DNA from: an uncultured Clostridia bacterium
GTDB lineage: Bacteria; Bacillota; Clostridia; Oscillospirales; Acutalibacteraceae
Assembly (NCBI GenBank): GCA_945948515.1
Contig: CAMFBH010000020.1
Location: 1 to 35,923 of the forward strand
Direction of reading: 5' to 3'
DNA length: 35,923 bases
Shown: positions 25,988 to 33,717 of the stretch, in pieces
Position numbering within the stretch: position 1 is the stretch's first letter
Layout: every line of letters starts with the position of its first letter
Made by a program: the position numbers and the translations under genes
The notes under the pieces: generated by a model
Seen by the model: the letters and a program-made list of their open reading frames with translations, nothing else
Database searches by the model: none
What the model was told of the DNA's origin: nothing

Positions 25988-26893
25988 TTATTTCTTATCT
26001 TTAGTTTCAAGCTCTGCAACTCTTGCCTTTGCGGCCTCGATTTTTTTCTTGTTTTCCTCTTCTGCTGCTTTTGCTGCTTCGGCTCTTGCTATTTCTTTTT
26101 GTTTTCTTTCCTCTTCTTCCTTTGCTTCCTTGGCGGCAACCTTTGCAAGGCGCTCTTCTTCAAGCTCTTCATCGGATTTTATGCTTGCATTGGAAACGAG
26201 AAGGTTAATAATAAAGGCTGTAATCAAAAGCGCAAGGGCAACAAAGAATCCCCAGGAAATTCCTCCGGATATGTCAATAAGAGGAGTGTTTCCGAAGTTA
26301 AATGCAACAGCGCTTTTTCCGAGAGAAATAAACTGTGAATAAAAGATAACGCTTACAACCGAGCACACAATGCTTAATGCATCGAAAACAACCATAACCT
26401 TTGTTTTTGGCTTTTTAAAAGTAAGCAGTATCAGGAAAAATGCAACAACTATAAATAAAATGTGAAGCATGTAGAACAAAAGAGAAATCATTCCGAAAGT
26501 TACGGGACCCCCGTACTGTTCAAACTTCATATTTGTGAAGTAGATCCCGAAATCAGCAAACAAGTCCTTAAAGAAATGAAGAATTAAAGTCAGCAAACTC
26601 CAACCACGGTCAATATTGGGAGTTTTCAGAGTTGCCCACGGAACAATAAATCCGATTATCGGCAGAAAGCTGAAAACAAGGCGGACTATTCTTAATTTTG
26701 TTCCCACAGTGCAGTAAACAAATCTGCTTGTGTTTCTGTGGAACACTTCAAAAGCAGCTTCAGCCTTAATGTTATCTTCTTCAAGTCTTTGCTCCCAATT
26801 ATAGTTGGGAATATTAGCGCCGCATTTTCTGCATTCTGCACGAACATTCCAAATATGCAGTGTTGCACCGCAGGAGGGACATTTGCTTGCCAT
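25988..26893 (-). CDS. Unrecognised zinc-ribbon, four-helix membrane protein
   Basis: I do not recognise this 301-residue protein. It opens with a zinc ribbon (Cys5-x2-Cys8, Cys21-x2-Cys24; the second pair is CRKCGANIP). Four hydrophobic segments follow at roughly 72-92, 128-152, 160-185 and 205-230. The end, from about 238, is a highly charged Glu/Lys/Ala-rich stretch predicted to be a coiled coil (EELEEERLAKVAAKEAKEE and onward). Zinc ribbon and coiled coil should both face the cytoplasm. AAGGGGTG precedes the ATG and a good promoter lies upstream. It is divergent from the symporter gene. No enzyme motif is visible; a scaffold or sensor role is only a guess. Confidence 0.82.
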   Translation of the reverse strand: MASKCPSCGATLHIWNVRAECRKCGANIPNYNWEQRLEEDNIKAEAAFEVFHRNTSRFVYCTVGTKLRIVRLVFSFLPIIGFIVPWATLKTPNIDRGWSLLTLILHFFKDLFADFGIYFTNMKFEQYGGPVTFGMISLLFYMLHILFIVVAFFLILLTFKKPKTKVMVVFDALSIVCSVVSVIFYSQFISLGKSAVAFNFGNTPLIDISGGISWGFFVALALLITAFIINLLVSNASIKSDEELEEERLAKVAAKEAKEEEERKQKEIARAEAAKAAEEENKKKIEAAKARVAELETKDKK

Positions 26894-26928
26894 AAAGACA
26901 CCCCTTAGAAAAAATCTTAACAGAAATC

Positions 26929-26957
26929 ATTTTATATTGTTTTGAAGAAAAAGTCAA
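26929..26957 (-). promoter_or_regulatory. Promoter of the zinc-ribbon membrane protein gene
   Basis: Read leftward: TTGACT (26957-26952), a 17-base spacer, TAAAAT (26934-26929), 36 bases before the ATG. Confidence 0.75.
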
Positions 26958-26964
26958 TAAAAAT

Positions 26965-26984
26965 CGTTTTTTAATTAAAAAACG
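26965..26984. repeat. 20-bp perfect palindrome between divergent genes
   Basis: CGTTTTTTAA followed by TTAAAAAACG is an exact inverted repeat. It sits seven bases upstream of the -35 box of the zinc-ribbon membrane protein gene and about 70 bases upstream of the symporter promoter. It could be an operator, an UP-like AT element or a hairpin. The rest of this 244-base intergenic region holds the two promoters and no gene. Confidence 0.6.
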
Positions 26985-27053
26985 GCTTGCAAATGTAAGA
27001 TAATAGTCGTCTGACGGCAAGAAGCATATTAAAATCTGAAAGGAAAAAAAGTG

Positions 27054-27082
27054 TTGATTTAGTCGAAGCGGTATGTTATTAT
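27054..27082 (+). promoter_or_regulatory. Promoter of the GPH symporter gene
   Basis: TTGATT (27054-27059), a 17-base spacer and TATTAT (27077-27082) preceded by TGT as in an extended -10. The wider block GTGTTGATTT-N12-ATGTTATTATA recurs exactly before hppA. Confidence 0.75.
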
Positions 27083-27137
27083 AAATGTGTTAATTTTATT
27101 ATGAGGCAATTTGCTTCATTTGAAATGAGGGAAACAA

Positions 27138-28682
27138 TTGGCAGAGTCAGTCACAAAAACAGTAGATGAAATAAGCACTGCCGAGCAGGAAACTCTTGAC
27201 AAGTTAGCTTATACCAAAAAACGCTATCTTACCCCAAAAGAGATTGCCGCGTATGTTCTTGTTAACTTCGGCCAGAAAAACTTAAGTCAGTTCGTAACGA
27301 GCAATATGGAATTCTTTATGATAACATTCCTTAAGCTCAATACAACCGCTTATGCAAATATTAAATTGTTTACTACAATTTATGATGCTCTTGACGACAC
27401 AATCTCCGGTCTTATTATTGACCGTACGAGAACAAGATGGGGTCGAGTAAGACCTTATCTAATGCTTCCGCTTCCGCTTTGGGTAATTGGTAGCATAATG
27501 ATGTTTACTGCACCCTCTCTCTCTCCGACGGCAAGAGTTGTTTATGTTTCAATTGCCGTTCTTATTAACGGTCTCGGAATGAGCTATTTCGGCGCATGGA
27601 ACCTTATGACATATAACATAACGCCGAATATGGACGAACGAAACAACCTAATCACCTTGGCAAAATTCTTTGAAATCTTCGGAGTATGGCTTCCGTCCCT
27701 CGTTCCTGTTCTTGTTGACTTTCTTCCCAAACTCAACAGCAAAATCACAATGAGCAGCGTTTATACAGGCTTTGCATATTTCCTTGTTGCCCTTGCTGCA
27801 ATAACAGCTGTATTCGGTTTCTTCGCAATGAGAGAGCGTGTTCCGCTTCAGTCCCGTGAAGAAATGAATGAAACAAATGTGTTTGAATCAATCAAGCAAA
27901 TTTTCACTAACCGTCCGCTTTTTGCAATTATTTTTGCAGATTTCTTTAATAACTTTAAAGCGGTTGGCGGTTCAACAGAAAGCTATTTCTGGCTCAATAA
28001 TACCGGCAGACTTACAAACGGTACAATCGCCGGCTTGTTTACAGGTATCCCGAACTACTTTATGGTTCCTTTGGCAGGTAAATTGATTAAAAAGTTCGGT
28101 GCCCGCAAAACAGCAATCGGCGCAGGTCTTTTCGGATTCGGCGCATATATGCTGACTTTCTTTATAGGTTATCATCCCTTCGGTCAAACCTTCAGCGACC
28201 ATTCGGTTTTGAACCTCGTTTGGGTAACATTTGCATTAACAATTTGCGGTTTGCCGAATAAGGTTATTCTTGTATGTAATCCCATTCTTACAGCAGATAC
28301 ATTTGATTACATGGAATGGAAGCACGGACTTCGTAACGAGGCTCTTGTAACAACTGTTCAGGGATATTTCTCGAAGTTTGCACAGTCTGTTACCGGATGG
28401 CTTTCCGGTATGGTTCTTACATGGATTAACTATATTCCGTTAACAGACTCTCTCGGAAACGCAATTCCTCAAACAGATCCTGATATTCTTAACGGAATTT
28501 GGGCAGTTTTCTGTATCCTTCCTGCGCTTGCAAGAGGAGGCTACGGACTCTCATTTATCTTCTACAATATTCACGGAGACTTCCAGCAGAGAATCATTGC
28601 TGAGCTTGCAGATATCCGTGCTGAAAGACTTGCTGAGCAGAATGTTCATCAGGCACAGGGTGAAAACAATTCCAACGAATAA
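27138..28682 (+). CDS. GPH-family sugar:cation symporter (MFS superfamily)
   Basis: The product has 514 residues and about twelve hydrophobic segments. The loop at residues 83-108, YDALDDTISGLIIDRTRTR then WGRVRPYL, is the signature of the glycoside-pentoside-hexuronide:cation symporter family (MelB, UidB, XynP relatives). These move oligosaccharides or uronides with Na+ or H+. The start is TTG 27138 with GAGGG six bases upstream; no closer ATG has a ribosome site. No glycosidase or sugar regulator is nearby, so the substrate is unknown. It is a single-gene unit with its own promoter and terminator. Confidence 0.9.
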   Translation: MAESVTKTVDEISTAEQETLDKLAYTKKRYLTPKEIAAYVLVNFGQKNLSQFVTSNMEFFMITFLKLNTTAYANIKLFTTIYDALDDTISGLIIDRTRTRWGRVRPYLMLPLPLWVIGSIMMFTAPSLSPTARVVYVSIAVLINGLGMSYFGAWNLMTYNITPNMDERNNLITLAKFFEIFGVWLPSLVPVLVDFLPKLNSKITMSSVYTGFAYFLVALAAITAVFGFFAMRERVPLQSREEMNETNVFESIKQIFTNRPLFAIIFADFFNNFKAVGGSTESYFWLNNTGRLTNGTIAGLFTGIPNYFMVPLAGKLIKKFGARKTAIGAGLFGFGAYMLTFFIGYHPFGQTFSDHSVLNLVWVTFALTICGLPNKVILVCNPILTADTFDYMEWKHGLRNEALVTTVQGYFSKFAQSVTGWLSGMVLTWINYIPLTDSLGNAIPQTDPDILNGIWAVFCILPALARGGYGLSFIFYNIHGDFQQRIIAELADIRAERLAEQNVHQAQGENNSNE

Positions 28683-28701
28683 TAAGTAATACATAGTTTT
28701 T

Positions 28702-28738
28702 AAAGAACAGCTTTTGTTATGAAGGCTGTTCTTTTTTT
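28702..28738 (+). terminator. Terminator of the symporter gene
   Basis: AAAGAACAGC (28702-28711) pairs perfectly with GCTGTTCTTT (28725-28734), and T continues to 28738. It begins 19 bases after the stop codon. Confidence 0.9.
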
Positions 28739-28757
28739 ATTAAATAATTAGACTGTT

Positions 28758-28771
28758 AACACAATTGTGTT
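28758..28771. promoter_or_regulatory. Palindrome overlapping the hppA -35 box (candidate operator)
   Basis: AACACAATTGTGTT is a perfect 14-bp inverted repeat whose right edge covers the first two bases of the hppA -35 box. The position suits a repressor site. The sequence does not match a site I can name. Confidence 0.5.
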
Positions 28772-28798
28772 GATTTCTTCATAAAAACATGTTATTAT
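28770..28798 (+). promoter_or_regulatory. Promoter of hppA
   Basis: TTGATT (28770-28775), a 17-base spacer and TATTAT (28793-28798) with TGT just before it; 32 bases before the ATG at 28831. Confidence 0.75.
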
Positions 28799-28830
28799 AT
28801 ATAATAAATGTATTTTCACGGAGGCGTTTT

Positions 28831-30855
28831 ATGGAAACATTAACCATATTAGCTCTATCGGCGGTAGCAGGATTAGTAGCGCTTGTGTTTGCTTTTTTGA
28901 CTGCTGCAAAAATCAAAAAGCAAGATTCGGGAACGGATAGAATGAAAGAAATTGCAAGGGCAATTTCTGATGGTGCAAAGGCATTCTTGTTCTCAGAATA
29001 TAAGGTGATTGTTGTTTTTGCTCTTGTTATGTTTGTTTTAATAGGAGTTCTTTTAAAGAATTGGACAACGGCATTCTGTTTTATAATCGGTGCACTGTTT
29101 TCAACCCTCGCAGGTTATTTTGGAATGACTGTTGCAACTAAAGCAAATGTGAGAACGGCAAATGCCGCAAGAACAAGCGGTATGAATAAAGCGCTTAAAA
29201 CCGCTTTCAGCGGCGGTGCTGTTATGGGACTTTCGGTTGTAGGTCTCGGAATGCTCGGAATAACATTGATTTTTCTTATTTTTATTAAAGACGATGTTGC
29301 TAAGGTAAATGTTTTAACAGGCTTCAGTCTCGGCGCTTCTTCCATAGCTCTTTTTGCTCGTGTAGGCGGAGGAATATATACCAAGGCGGCAGATGTAGGC
29401 GCAGACCTTGTCGGTAAGGTTGAAGCAGGAATTCCTGAGGACGATCCGAGAAATCCGGCAACAATAGCCGATAATGTCGGCGATAATGTCGGCGATGTTG
29501 CGGGAATGGGCGCGGATTTATTTGAAAGCTATGTCGGTTCAATTGTTTCTGCTATAACTCTTGCAGCGGCAGGAGCAACCTTTAGAACAACAAAAATTGT
29601 TTTCCCGATAATCATTTGCGCAATAGGTATTATTGCCAGCGTTATTTCAACCTTTTTTGTTAAAGGTAAAGAGGGAAGCGATCCCCAAAAAGCACTTAAC
29701 ATAGGTGAGTACACTTCAACAGCCTTGGTTCTTGTTGCATCTGCAATATTAAGTAAGGCAATGCTCGGAGATTTCCGTGCGTTTATATGCATTTTGTGCG
29801 GACTTGTTGTTGGAACTGCAATAGGAAAACTCACTGAGATTTATACATCGGGCGAGTACAAATCGGTTAAAGATATTGCCATGAGCTCGGAATCCGGAAG
29901 TGCAACTAATATTATAAGCGGACTTTCTGTTGGAATGAAATCAACAGCAATACCGATTATATTTATTTGCTTCGGAATACTTATTTCTTATAAATTTTTG
30001 GGACTCTACGGAATTGCTCTCACAGCAGTAGGTATGCTTTCAACAACGGGTATTACTGTTGCCGTTGATGCTTACGGACCGATTGCGGATAACGCAGGCG
30101 GTATAGCTGAAATGAGCGAACTTGATGAAAGTGTTCGCGATATAACAGATAAGCTCGATTCTGTTGGTAACACAACAGCAGCGGTAGGTAAAGGCTTTGC
30201 AATTGGTTCTGCGGCACTTACTGCTCTTGCTCTGTTTGCTTCGTTTGCTCAGTCGGCAAGAATAGGCGAAAACGGAATGAGCCTACTTAACGCAAAGGTT
30301 GTAGTAGGTCTTCTTTTCGGAGGAATGCTCCCGTTCCTTTTCTCCGCTCTCACAATGAACTCAGTAGGAAAGGCGGCAAACAGCATGATTGATGAAGTTC
30401 GCCGTCAGTTCAGAGAAAAGCCCGGTATTCTTGAAGGTACAGAAAAACCCGATTACACAAATTGTGTTGCTATTTCAACAAAAGCGGCGCTCAAAGAAAT
30501 GATTTTGCCCGGAGTTATGGCAGTTATCTGTCCGCTCGCAGTAGGCTTTCTTCTCGGCGTTGAGGCGCTTGGAGGAACGCTTGCAGGAGCTCTTTCAAGC
30601 GGTGCCATGATGGCAATTTTTATGTCTAATTCAGGTGGTGCTTGGGATAACGCAAAAAAATATATTGAAAGTCAGAAAGAAAACGGAAAAGGCTCACCTG
30701 CTCATAAAGCGGCAGTTGTAGGAGATACCGTAGGAGATCCGTTCAAAGATACTTCAGGACCCTCAATTAATATCCTTGTTAAACTGATGACAATTGTTTC
30801 ACTCGTTTTTGCACCCGCATTTATGAACTTTAATTACGGAAACGGATTGTTATGA
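28831..30855 (+). CDS. hppA: Membrane-bound ion-pumping pyrophosphatase (K+-dependent type)
   Basis: The product has 674 residues and is hydrophobic throughout, as expected for the roughly 16-helix family. The catalytic region (about 187-230) has [21 protein letters not shown] and the repeated [21 protein letters not shown]-terminal acidic cluster [15 protein letters not shown] is also present. The motif GNTTAA near 445 has alanine where K+-independent members have lysine, so K+ stimulation is expected. Clostridial members of this type often pump Na+, or Na+ and H+, but the ion cannot be fixed by reading. ATG 28831 has GGAGG six bases upstream and is preferred to the one at 28789, which lies before the -10 box. 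Confidence 0.97.
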   Translation: METLTILALSAVAGLVALVFAFLTAAKIKKQDSGTDRMKEIARAISDGAKAFLFSEYKVIVVFALVMFVLIGVLLKNWTTAFCFIIGALFSTLAGYFGMTVATKANVRTANAARTSGMNKALKTAFSGGAVMGLSVVGLGMLGITLIFLIFIKDDVAKVNVLTGFSLGASSIALFARVGGGIYTKAADVGADLVGKVEAGIPEDDPRNPATIADNVGDNVGDVAGMGADLFESYVGSIVSAITLAAAGATFRTTKIVFPIIICAIGIIASVISTFFVKGKEGSDPQKALNIGEYTSTALVLVASAILSKAMLGDFRAFICILCGLVVGTAIGKLTEIYTSGEYKSVKDIAMSSESGSATNIISGLSVGMKSTAIPIIFICFGILISYKFLGLYGIALTAVGMLSTTGITVAVDAYGPIADNAGGIAEMSELDESVRDITDKLDSVGNTTAAVGKGFAIGSAALTALALFASFAQSARIGENGMSLLNAKVVVGLLFGGMLPFLFSALTMNSVGKAANSMIDEVRRQFREKPGILEGTEKPDYTNCVAISTKAALKEMILPGVMAVICPLAVGFLLGVEALGGTLAGALSSGAMMAIFMSNSGGAWDNAKKYIESQKENGKGSPAHKAAVVGDTVGDPFKDTSGPSINILVKLMTIVSLVFAPAFMNFNYGNGLL

Positions 30856-30859
30856 ATAT

Positions 30860-30900
30860 AAAAAAGCAGTTATTCACTGAGGTGGATAACTGCTTTTTTT
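30860..30900. terminator. Bidirectional terminator between hppA and the CLC gene
   Basis: Bases 30860-30877 pair with 30882-30899 around a TGAG loop, with only one wobble or mismatch, flanked by A6 on the left and T7 on the right. It serves hppA (stop at 30855) and the convergent CLC gene (stop at 30909). Confidence 0.92.
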
Positions 30901-30908
30901 ATTTTGAT

Positions 30909-32129
30909 TCAGTTTACCGATGGGCTTCGCTTTTGTGCGTAAATTGATTTGTTTCCGTTAAATATAAATGAAATCATGCAAATGGCAATGAAATACGGCA
31001 TATTTTGATATCCGAATATTTCCGCTCCAACAAGAATAGGTGCAAGGAAAGTGTTTGTTCCGCTGCAAAAAACAGCAACATATCCGAGTGCTCCTACAAA
31101 ATCCGCAGGGAGATTGAAAATCGGAGCAAGAACAATTCCGAGCGTTGTACCGATTGTAAACAGGGGAGTAACCTCACCGCCCTGAAATCCTGCCGAAAGC
31201 GTTATAACCGTAAGCAGAAGCTTTAAAATCCAGTCATATGGATAAACGGTTTCGTTTTCAAATCCTGCTATAATCAAGTTTGAACCTACTCCGCTGTATC
31301 TTCCCCTGTGAAGCACAATCATTAAAACGCTGATAAGCGCTCCAATTAAAAATGCTCGCAGAATAGGGTTGTGAATTTTGTTTTCAAGAAACACCTTTGT
31401 GTTTTTTAAAAGAAATGCGAATGCGCCGCCGACACATGCAAATATAACTCCCAAAACAGCTATTTTAATTAAAAACATTAAATCAAGCTCGGTATGAAAA
31501 TCAAGTGAATATTTATAATGCTCCAAGCCTAAAAGGCGTGAGGTCGCAGTTGCGGTCAATGCGGCTATTCCTGCGGGTAGCAGAGCGGTATATTCAAGAG
31601 CACCGACCGTTAAAACTTCAATGGCAAAAAAAACTGCGGCAAGGGGAGTTTGAAAAAGTCCTGCAAATCCGGCAGACATACCGATTATAACAAACAACTT
31701 TTTACCGTTTTCGATTTTAAAGAATCTCCCGAAAAAGCTTGAAACGGTAGCACCTATCTGAACGGCAACTCCCTCGCGGCCGCTGCTGCCGCCGAAAAGA
31801 TTTGTAAGCCATGTTGCAGCAACCGAAAGGGGAATGAGTCTAACCGGAATAACCGGCTCCTCTCCGTTCTGTCCAAACTTAAATATGAGCTTCATTCCCT
31901 TGCTTGCGGCTTTTCCGTATCTCTTGTAGAAGAAAGCAATCACCGCACCGGCAACTCCTAAAAACGGAATAAAGAGCATAAAGTTTTGAACTCTTAAATC
32001 ATTTGCACAGTTAAGAACTTTTCCGAAAACCGTGTCACAAACGCCTGTTACTGCGCCTATAACTGCGGCAACAACACATAGCCAAACGGTGTTTTTATAT
32101 CTGTGTGCAAGCCTTTTAACCTCGCTCAT
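30909..32129 (-). CDS. CLC-family anion transporter, CLC-F (fluoride/proton antiporter)-like
   Basis: The product has 406 residues with multiple membrane segments. The gating-glutamate motif is GGSSGREGVAVQ (Glu119), and QGGEVTPLF lies near 316-323. The place of the canonical selectivity motif GSGIP is taken by SKGMKLIF, with Met79 where chloride-type CLCs have serine; GREG is followed by V rather than P, and GRYSGVG is present. These traits match the CLC-F branch, which exports fluoride in exchange for protons, rather than chloride CLCs. AAGGAG lies seven bases before the ATG. It is downstream of gdhA but has its own promoter after gdhA's terminator. No fluoride riboswitch fits in the leader. 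Assignment to CLC-F is by recalled motifs. Confidence 0.85.
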   Translation of the reverse strand: MSEVKRLAHRYKNTVWLCVVAAVIGAVTGVCDTVFGKVLNCANDLRVQNFMLFIPFLGVAGAVIAFFYKRYGKAASKGMKLIFKFGQNGEEPVIPVRLIPLSVAATWLTNLFGGSSGREGVAVQIGATVSSFFGRFFKIENGKKLFVIIGMSAGFAGLFQTPLAAVFFAIEVLTVGALEYTALLPAGIAALTATATSRLLGLEHYKYSLDFHTELDLMFLIKIAVLGVIFACVGGAFAFLLKNTKVFLENKIHNPILRAFLIGALISVLMIVLHRGRYSGVGSNLIIAGFENETVYPYDWILKLLLTVITLSAGFQGGEVTPLFTIGTTLGIVLAPIFNLPADFVGALGYVAVFCSGTNTFLAPILVGAEIFGYQNMPYFIAICMISFIFNGNKSIYAQKRSPSVN

Positions 32130-32159
32130 TTCATTTCTCCTTGTTCTTTTTCGCCTAAT

Positions 32160-32188
32160 ATATTAGCACACCGATTTTGTGTTTGCAA
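32160..32188 (-). promoter_or_regulatory. Promoter of the CLC gene
   Basis: Read leftward: TTGCAA (32188-32183), a 17-base spacer, TAATAT (32165-32160), 31 bases before the ATG. The spacer holds a short ACAC/GTGT inverted repeat. Confidence 0.7.
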
Positions 32189-32191
32189 CAT

Positions 32192-32234
32192 AAAAAAGCA
32201 ACTTTCATCAAACTCCGATGTGAAAGTTGCTTTT
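32192..32234 (-). terminator. Terminator of gdhA
   Basis: AAAAGCAACTTTCA (32194-32207) and its exact complement (32221-32234) form a 14-bp stem with a 13-base loop. Leftward the stem runs into six T (A at 32192-32197). It lies 21 bases beyond the gdhA stop codon. Confidence 0.85.
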
Positions 32235-32255
32235 AATGAATTATGTAATTTAAGA

Positions 32256-33605
32256 TTAATAGATTCCCTGCTCCATCATAGCCTGTGCAACCTTTTCAAA
32301 GCCTGCAATGTTTGCGCCTGCAACAAGGTTGTATCCAAGTCCGTATTTTTCAGCCGCTTCAATTGAGTTTTTGTGAATTCTAATCATTGCCTCATGAAGC
32401 TTTCCGTCAACCTCTTCTGCACTCCAGCTAAGGCGCTGACTGTTTTGACTCATTTCGAGTCCCGAAACGCAAACACCGCCTGCGTTAACTGCCTTTGACG
32501 GTGCAACAATCATATCCTTTTGCTCCATCAAATAATCAAGAGCATCGGCAGTTGTTGGCATGTTTGAAACTTCAATGTAGTATTTTGTTCCGTTAGCGTG
32601 AATCTGCTTTGCACTTTCAAGATTAACTTCATTTTGAGTAGCACAGGGCATAACAACATCGCCCTTAACAGCCCACGGTGTTTGACCTTCAAAGAATTTA
32701 ACCTTGAACTTGTCGGCATAGTCCTTTGCAAGGTCTCTGCCGGAAGCACGCATTTCAAGAAGATAATTGATTTTTTCTTCAGTAACAATACCGTCCTCAT
32801 CAAGAACAAATCCGTCGGGACCGCTTATTGTTATCGGCTTTCCGCCGAGCTCAACAATCTTCTTAATTGCACCCCAAGCAACATTTCCAAAGCCGGAAAT
32901 AATAAAGGTTTTTCCTTCAATAGAATCGTTATTGTGCTTGAAAACCTCGTTTGCGTAGTAAACAGCTCCGTATCCGGTAGCCTCGGGTCTGATTAGAGAG
33001 CCTCCGTAAGAAAGCCCTTTACCCGTGATAACTCCGTTTTCAAATGCGTCTGAAATTCGTTTGTACTGACCGAATAAAAATCCTATTTCTCTTGAGCCAA
33101 CACCGATGTCACCGGCGGGAACATCAACATTGGGACCGATATGCCTGTAAAGTTCTGTCATAAATGCCTGACAAAAGCGCATAACCTCGCCCTTACTTTT
33201 TCCCCTCGGGTCAAAGTCGGAGCCACCCTTTGCACCGCCCATCGGAAGACCGGTCAGTGAGTTTTTAAAGGTTTGCTCAAATCCGAGAAAATACATAATG
33301 CTTGAATTAACGCTCGGATGAAAGCGCAGCCCGCCCTTATATGGGCCTATTGCAGAGTTGAATTGAACTCTGTATCCTCTGTTAATTCTTGTTTTTCCGG
33401 CATCATCAACCCAAGCAATTCTAAAGGTTATGAGCCTGTCGGGCTCTGCCATACGCTGAAGAAGATCATCCTCAACATATTCAGGATGAGCCTCAATTAC
33501 CCTTTCAAGTGAACGAAAAACCTCTTTAACACATTGAATGTATTCGGGCTTTGCATTATCACGGCGTTCAACCGTTGATATTACTTTTTCAATATACTCG
33601 TTCAT
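32256..33605 (-). CDS. gdhA: Glutamate dehydrogenase, hexameric (probably NADP-specific)
   Basis: The product has 449 residues, the standard size of the small hexameric enzyme. Substrate-site lysines are Lys90 (GPYKGGLRFH), Lys114 (QTFKNSL) and catalytic Lys126 (PMGGAKGGSD). The nucleotide-binding fold begins at FIISGFGNVAWGA. It interconverts 2-oxoglutarate plus ammonium and glutamate. Bacterial enzymes of this type close to this sequence are usually NADP-dependent and assimilate ammonium, but some clostridial ones use NAD for glutamate fermentation, so cofactor is uncertain. AAGGGAGGG precedes the ATG. It is a single-gene unit. Confidence 0.96.
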   Translation of the reverse strand: MNEYIEKVISTVERRDNAKPEYIQCVKEVFRSLERVIEAHPEYVEDDLLQRMAEPDRLITFRIAWVDDAGKTRINRGYRVQFNSAIGPYKGGLRFHPSVNSSIMYFLGFEQTFKNSLTGLPMGGAKGGSDFDPRGKSKGEVMRFCQAFMTELYRHIGPNVDVPAGDIGVGSREIGFLFGQYKRISDAFENGVITGKGLSYGGSLIRPEATGYGAVYYANEVFKHNNDSIEGKTFIISGFGNVAWGAIKKIVELGGKPITISGPDGFVLDEDGIVTEEKINYLLEMRASGRDLAKDYADKFKVKFFEGQTPWAVKGDVVMPCATQNEVNLESAKQIHANGTKYYIEVSNMPTTADALDYLMEQKDMIVAPSKAVNAGGVCVSGLEMSQNSQRLSWSAEEVDGKLHEAMIRIHKNSIEAAEKYGLGYNLVAGANIAGFEKVAQAMMEQGIY

Positions 33606-33625
33606 AAAATCCCTCCCTTAACTAT

Positions 33626-33653
33626 ATCATATCAGAGTCTTCATAAAAGTCAA
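33626..33653 (-). promoter_or_regulatory. Promoter of gdhA
   Basis: Read leftward: TTGACT (33653-33648), a 16-base spacer, TATGAT (33631-33626), 21 bases before the ATG at 33605. Confidence 0.75.
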
Positions 33654-33669
33654 TGCTTTATTTGATTAT

Positions 33670-33699
33670 AAAAAACGGTGACTTGCTTACAAATCACCG
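33670..33699 (-). terminator. Terminator of the Gfo/Idh/MocA gene
   Basis: Read leftward, CGGTGATTTG (33699-33690) pairs with CAAGTCACCG (33685-33676) with one wobble around a four-base loop, followed by six T (33675-33670). Confidence 0.88.
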
Positions 33700-33717
33700 C
33701 TTAGTTTATTTAATTTA

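Noticed and set aside
28754..28775. Rex-type redox operator before hppA
   Set aside because: The site contains TGTTAACA and AACACAATTGTGTT, but not the TTGTTAA-N4-TTAACAA spacing of the clostridial Rex consensus as I know it.
32130..32192. Fluoride (crcB) riboswitch before the CLC gene
   Set aside because: The leader after the promoter is about 25 bases and lacks the conserved pseudoknot segments; the upstream part is taken by the gdhA terminator.
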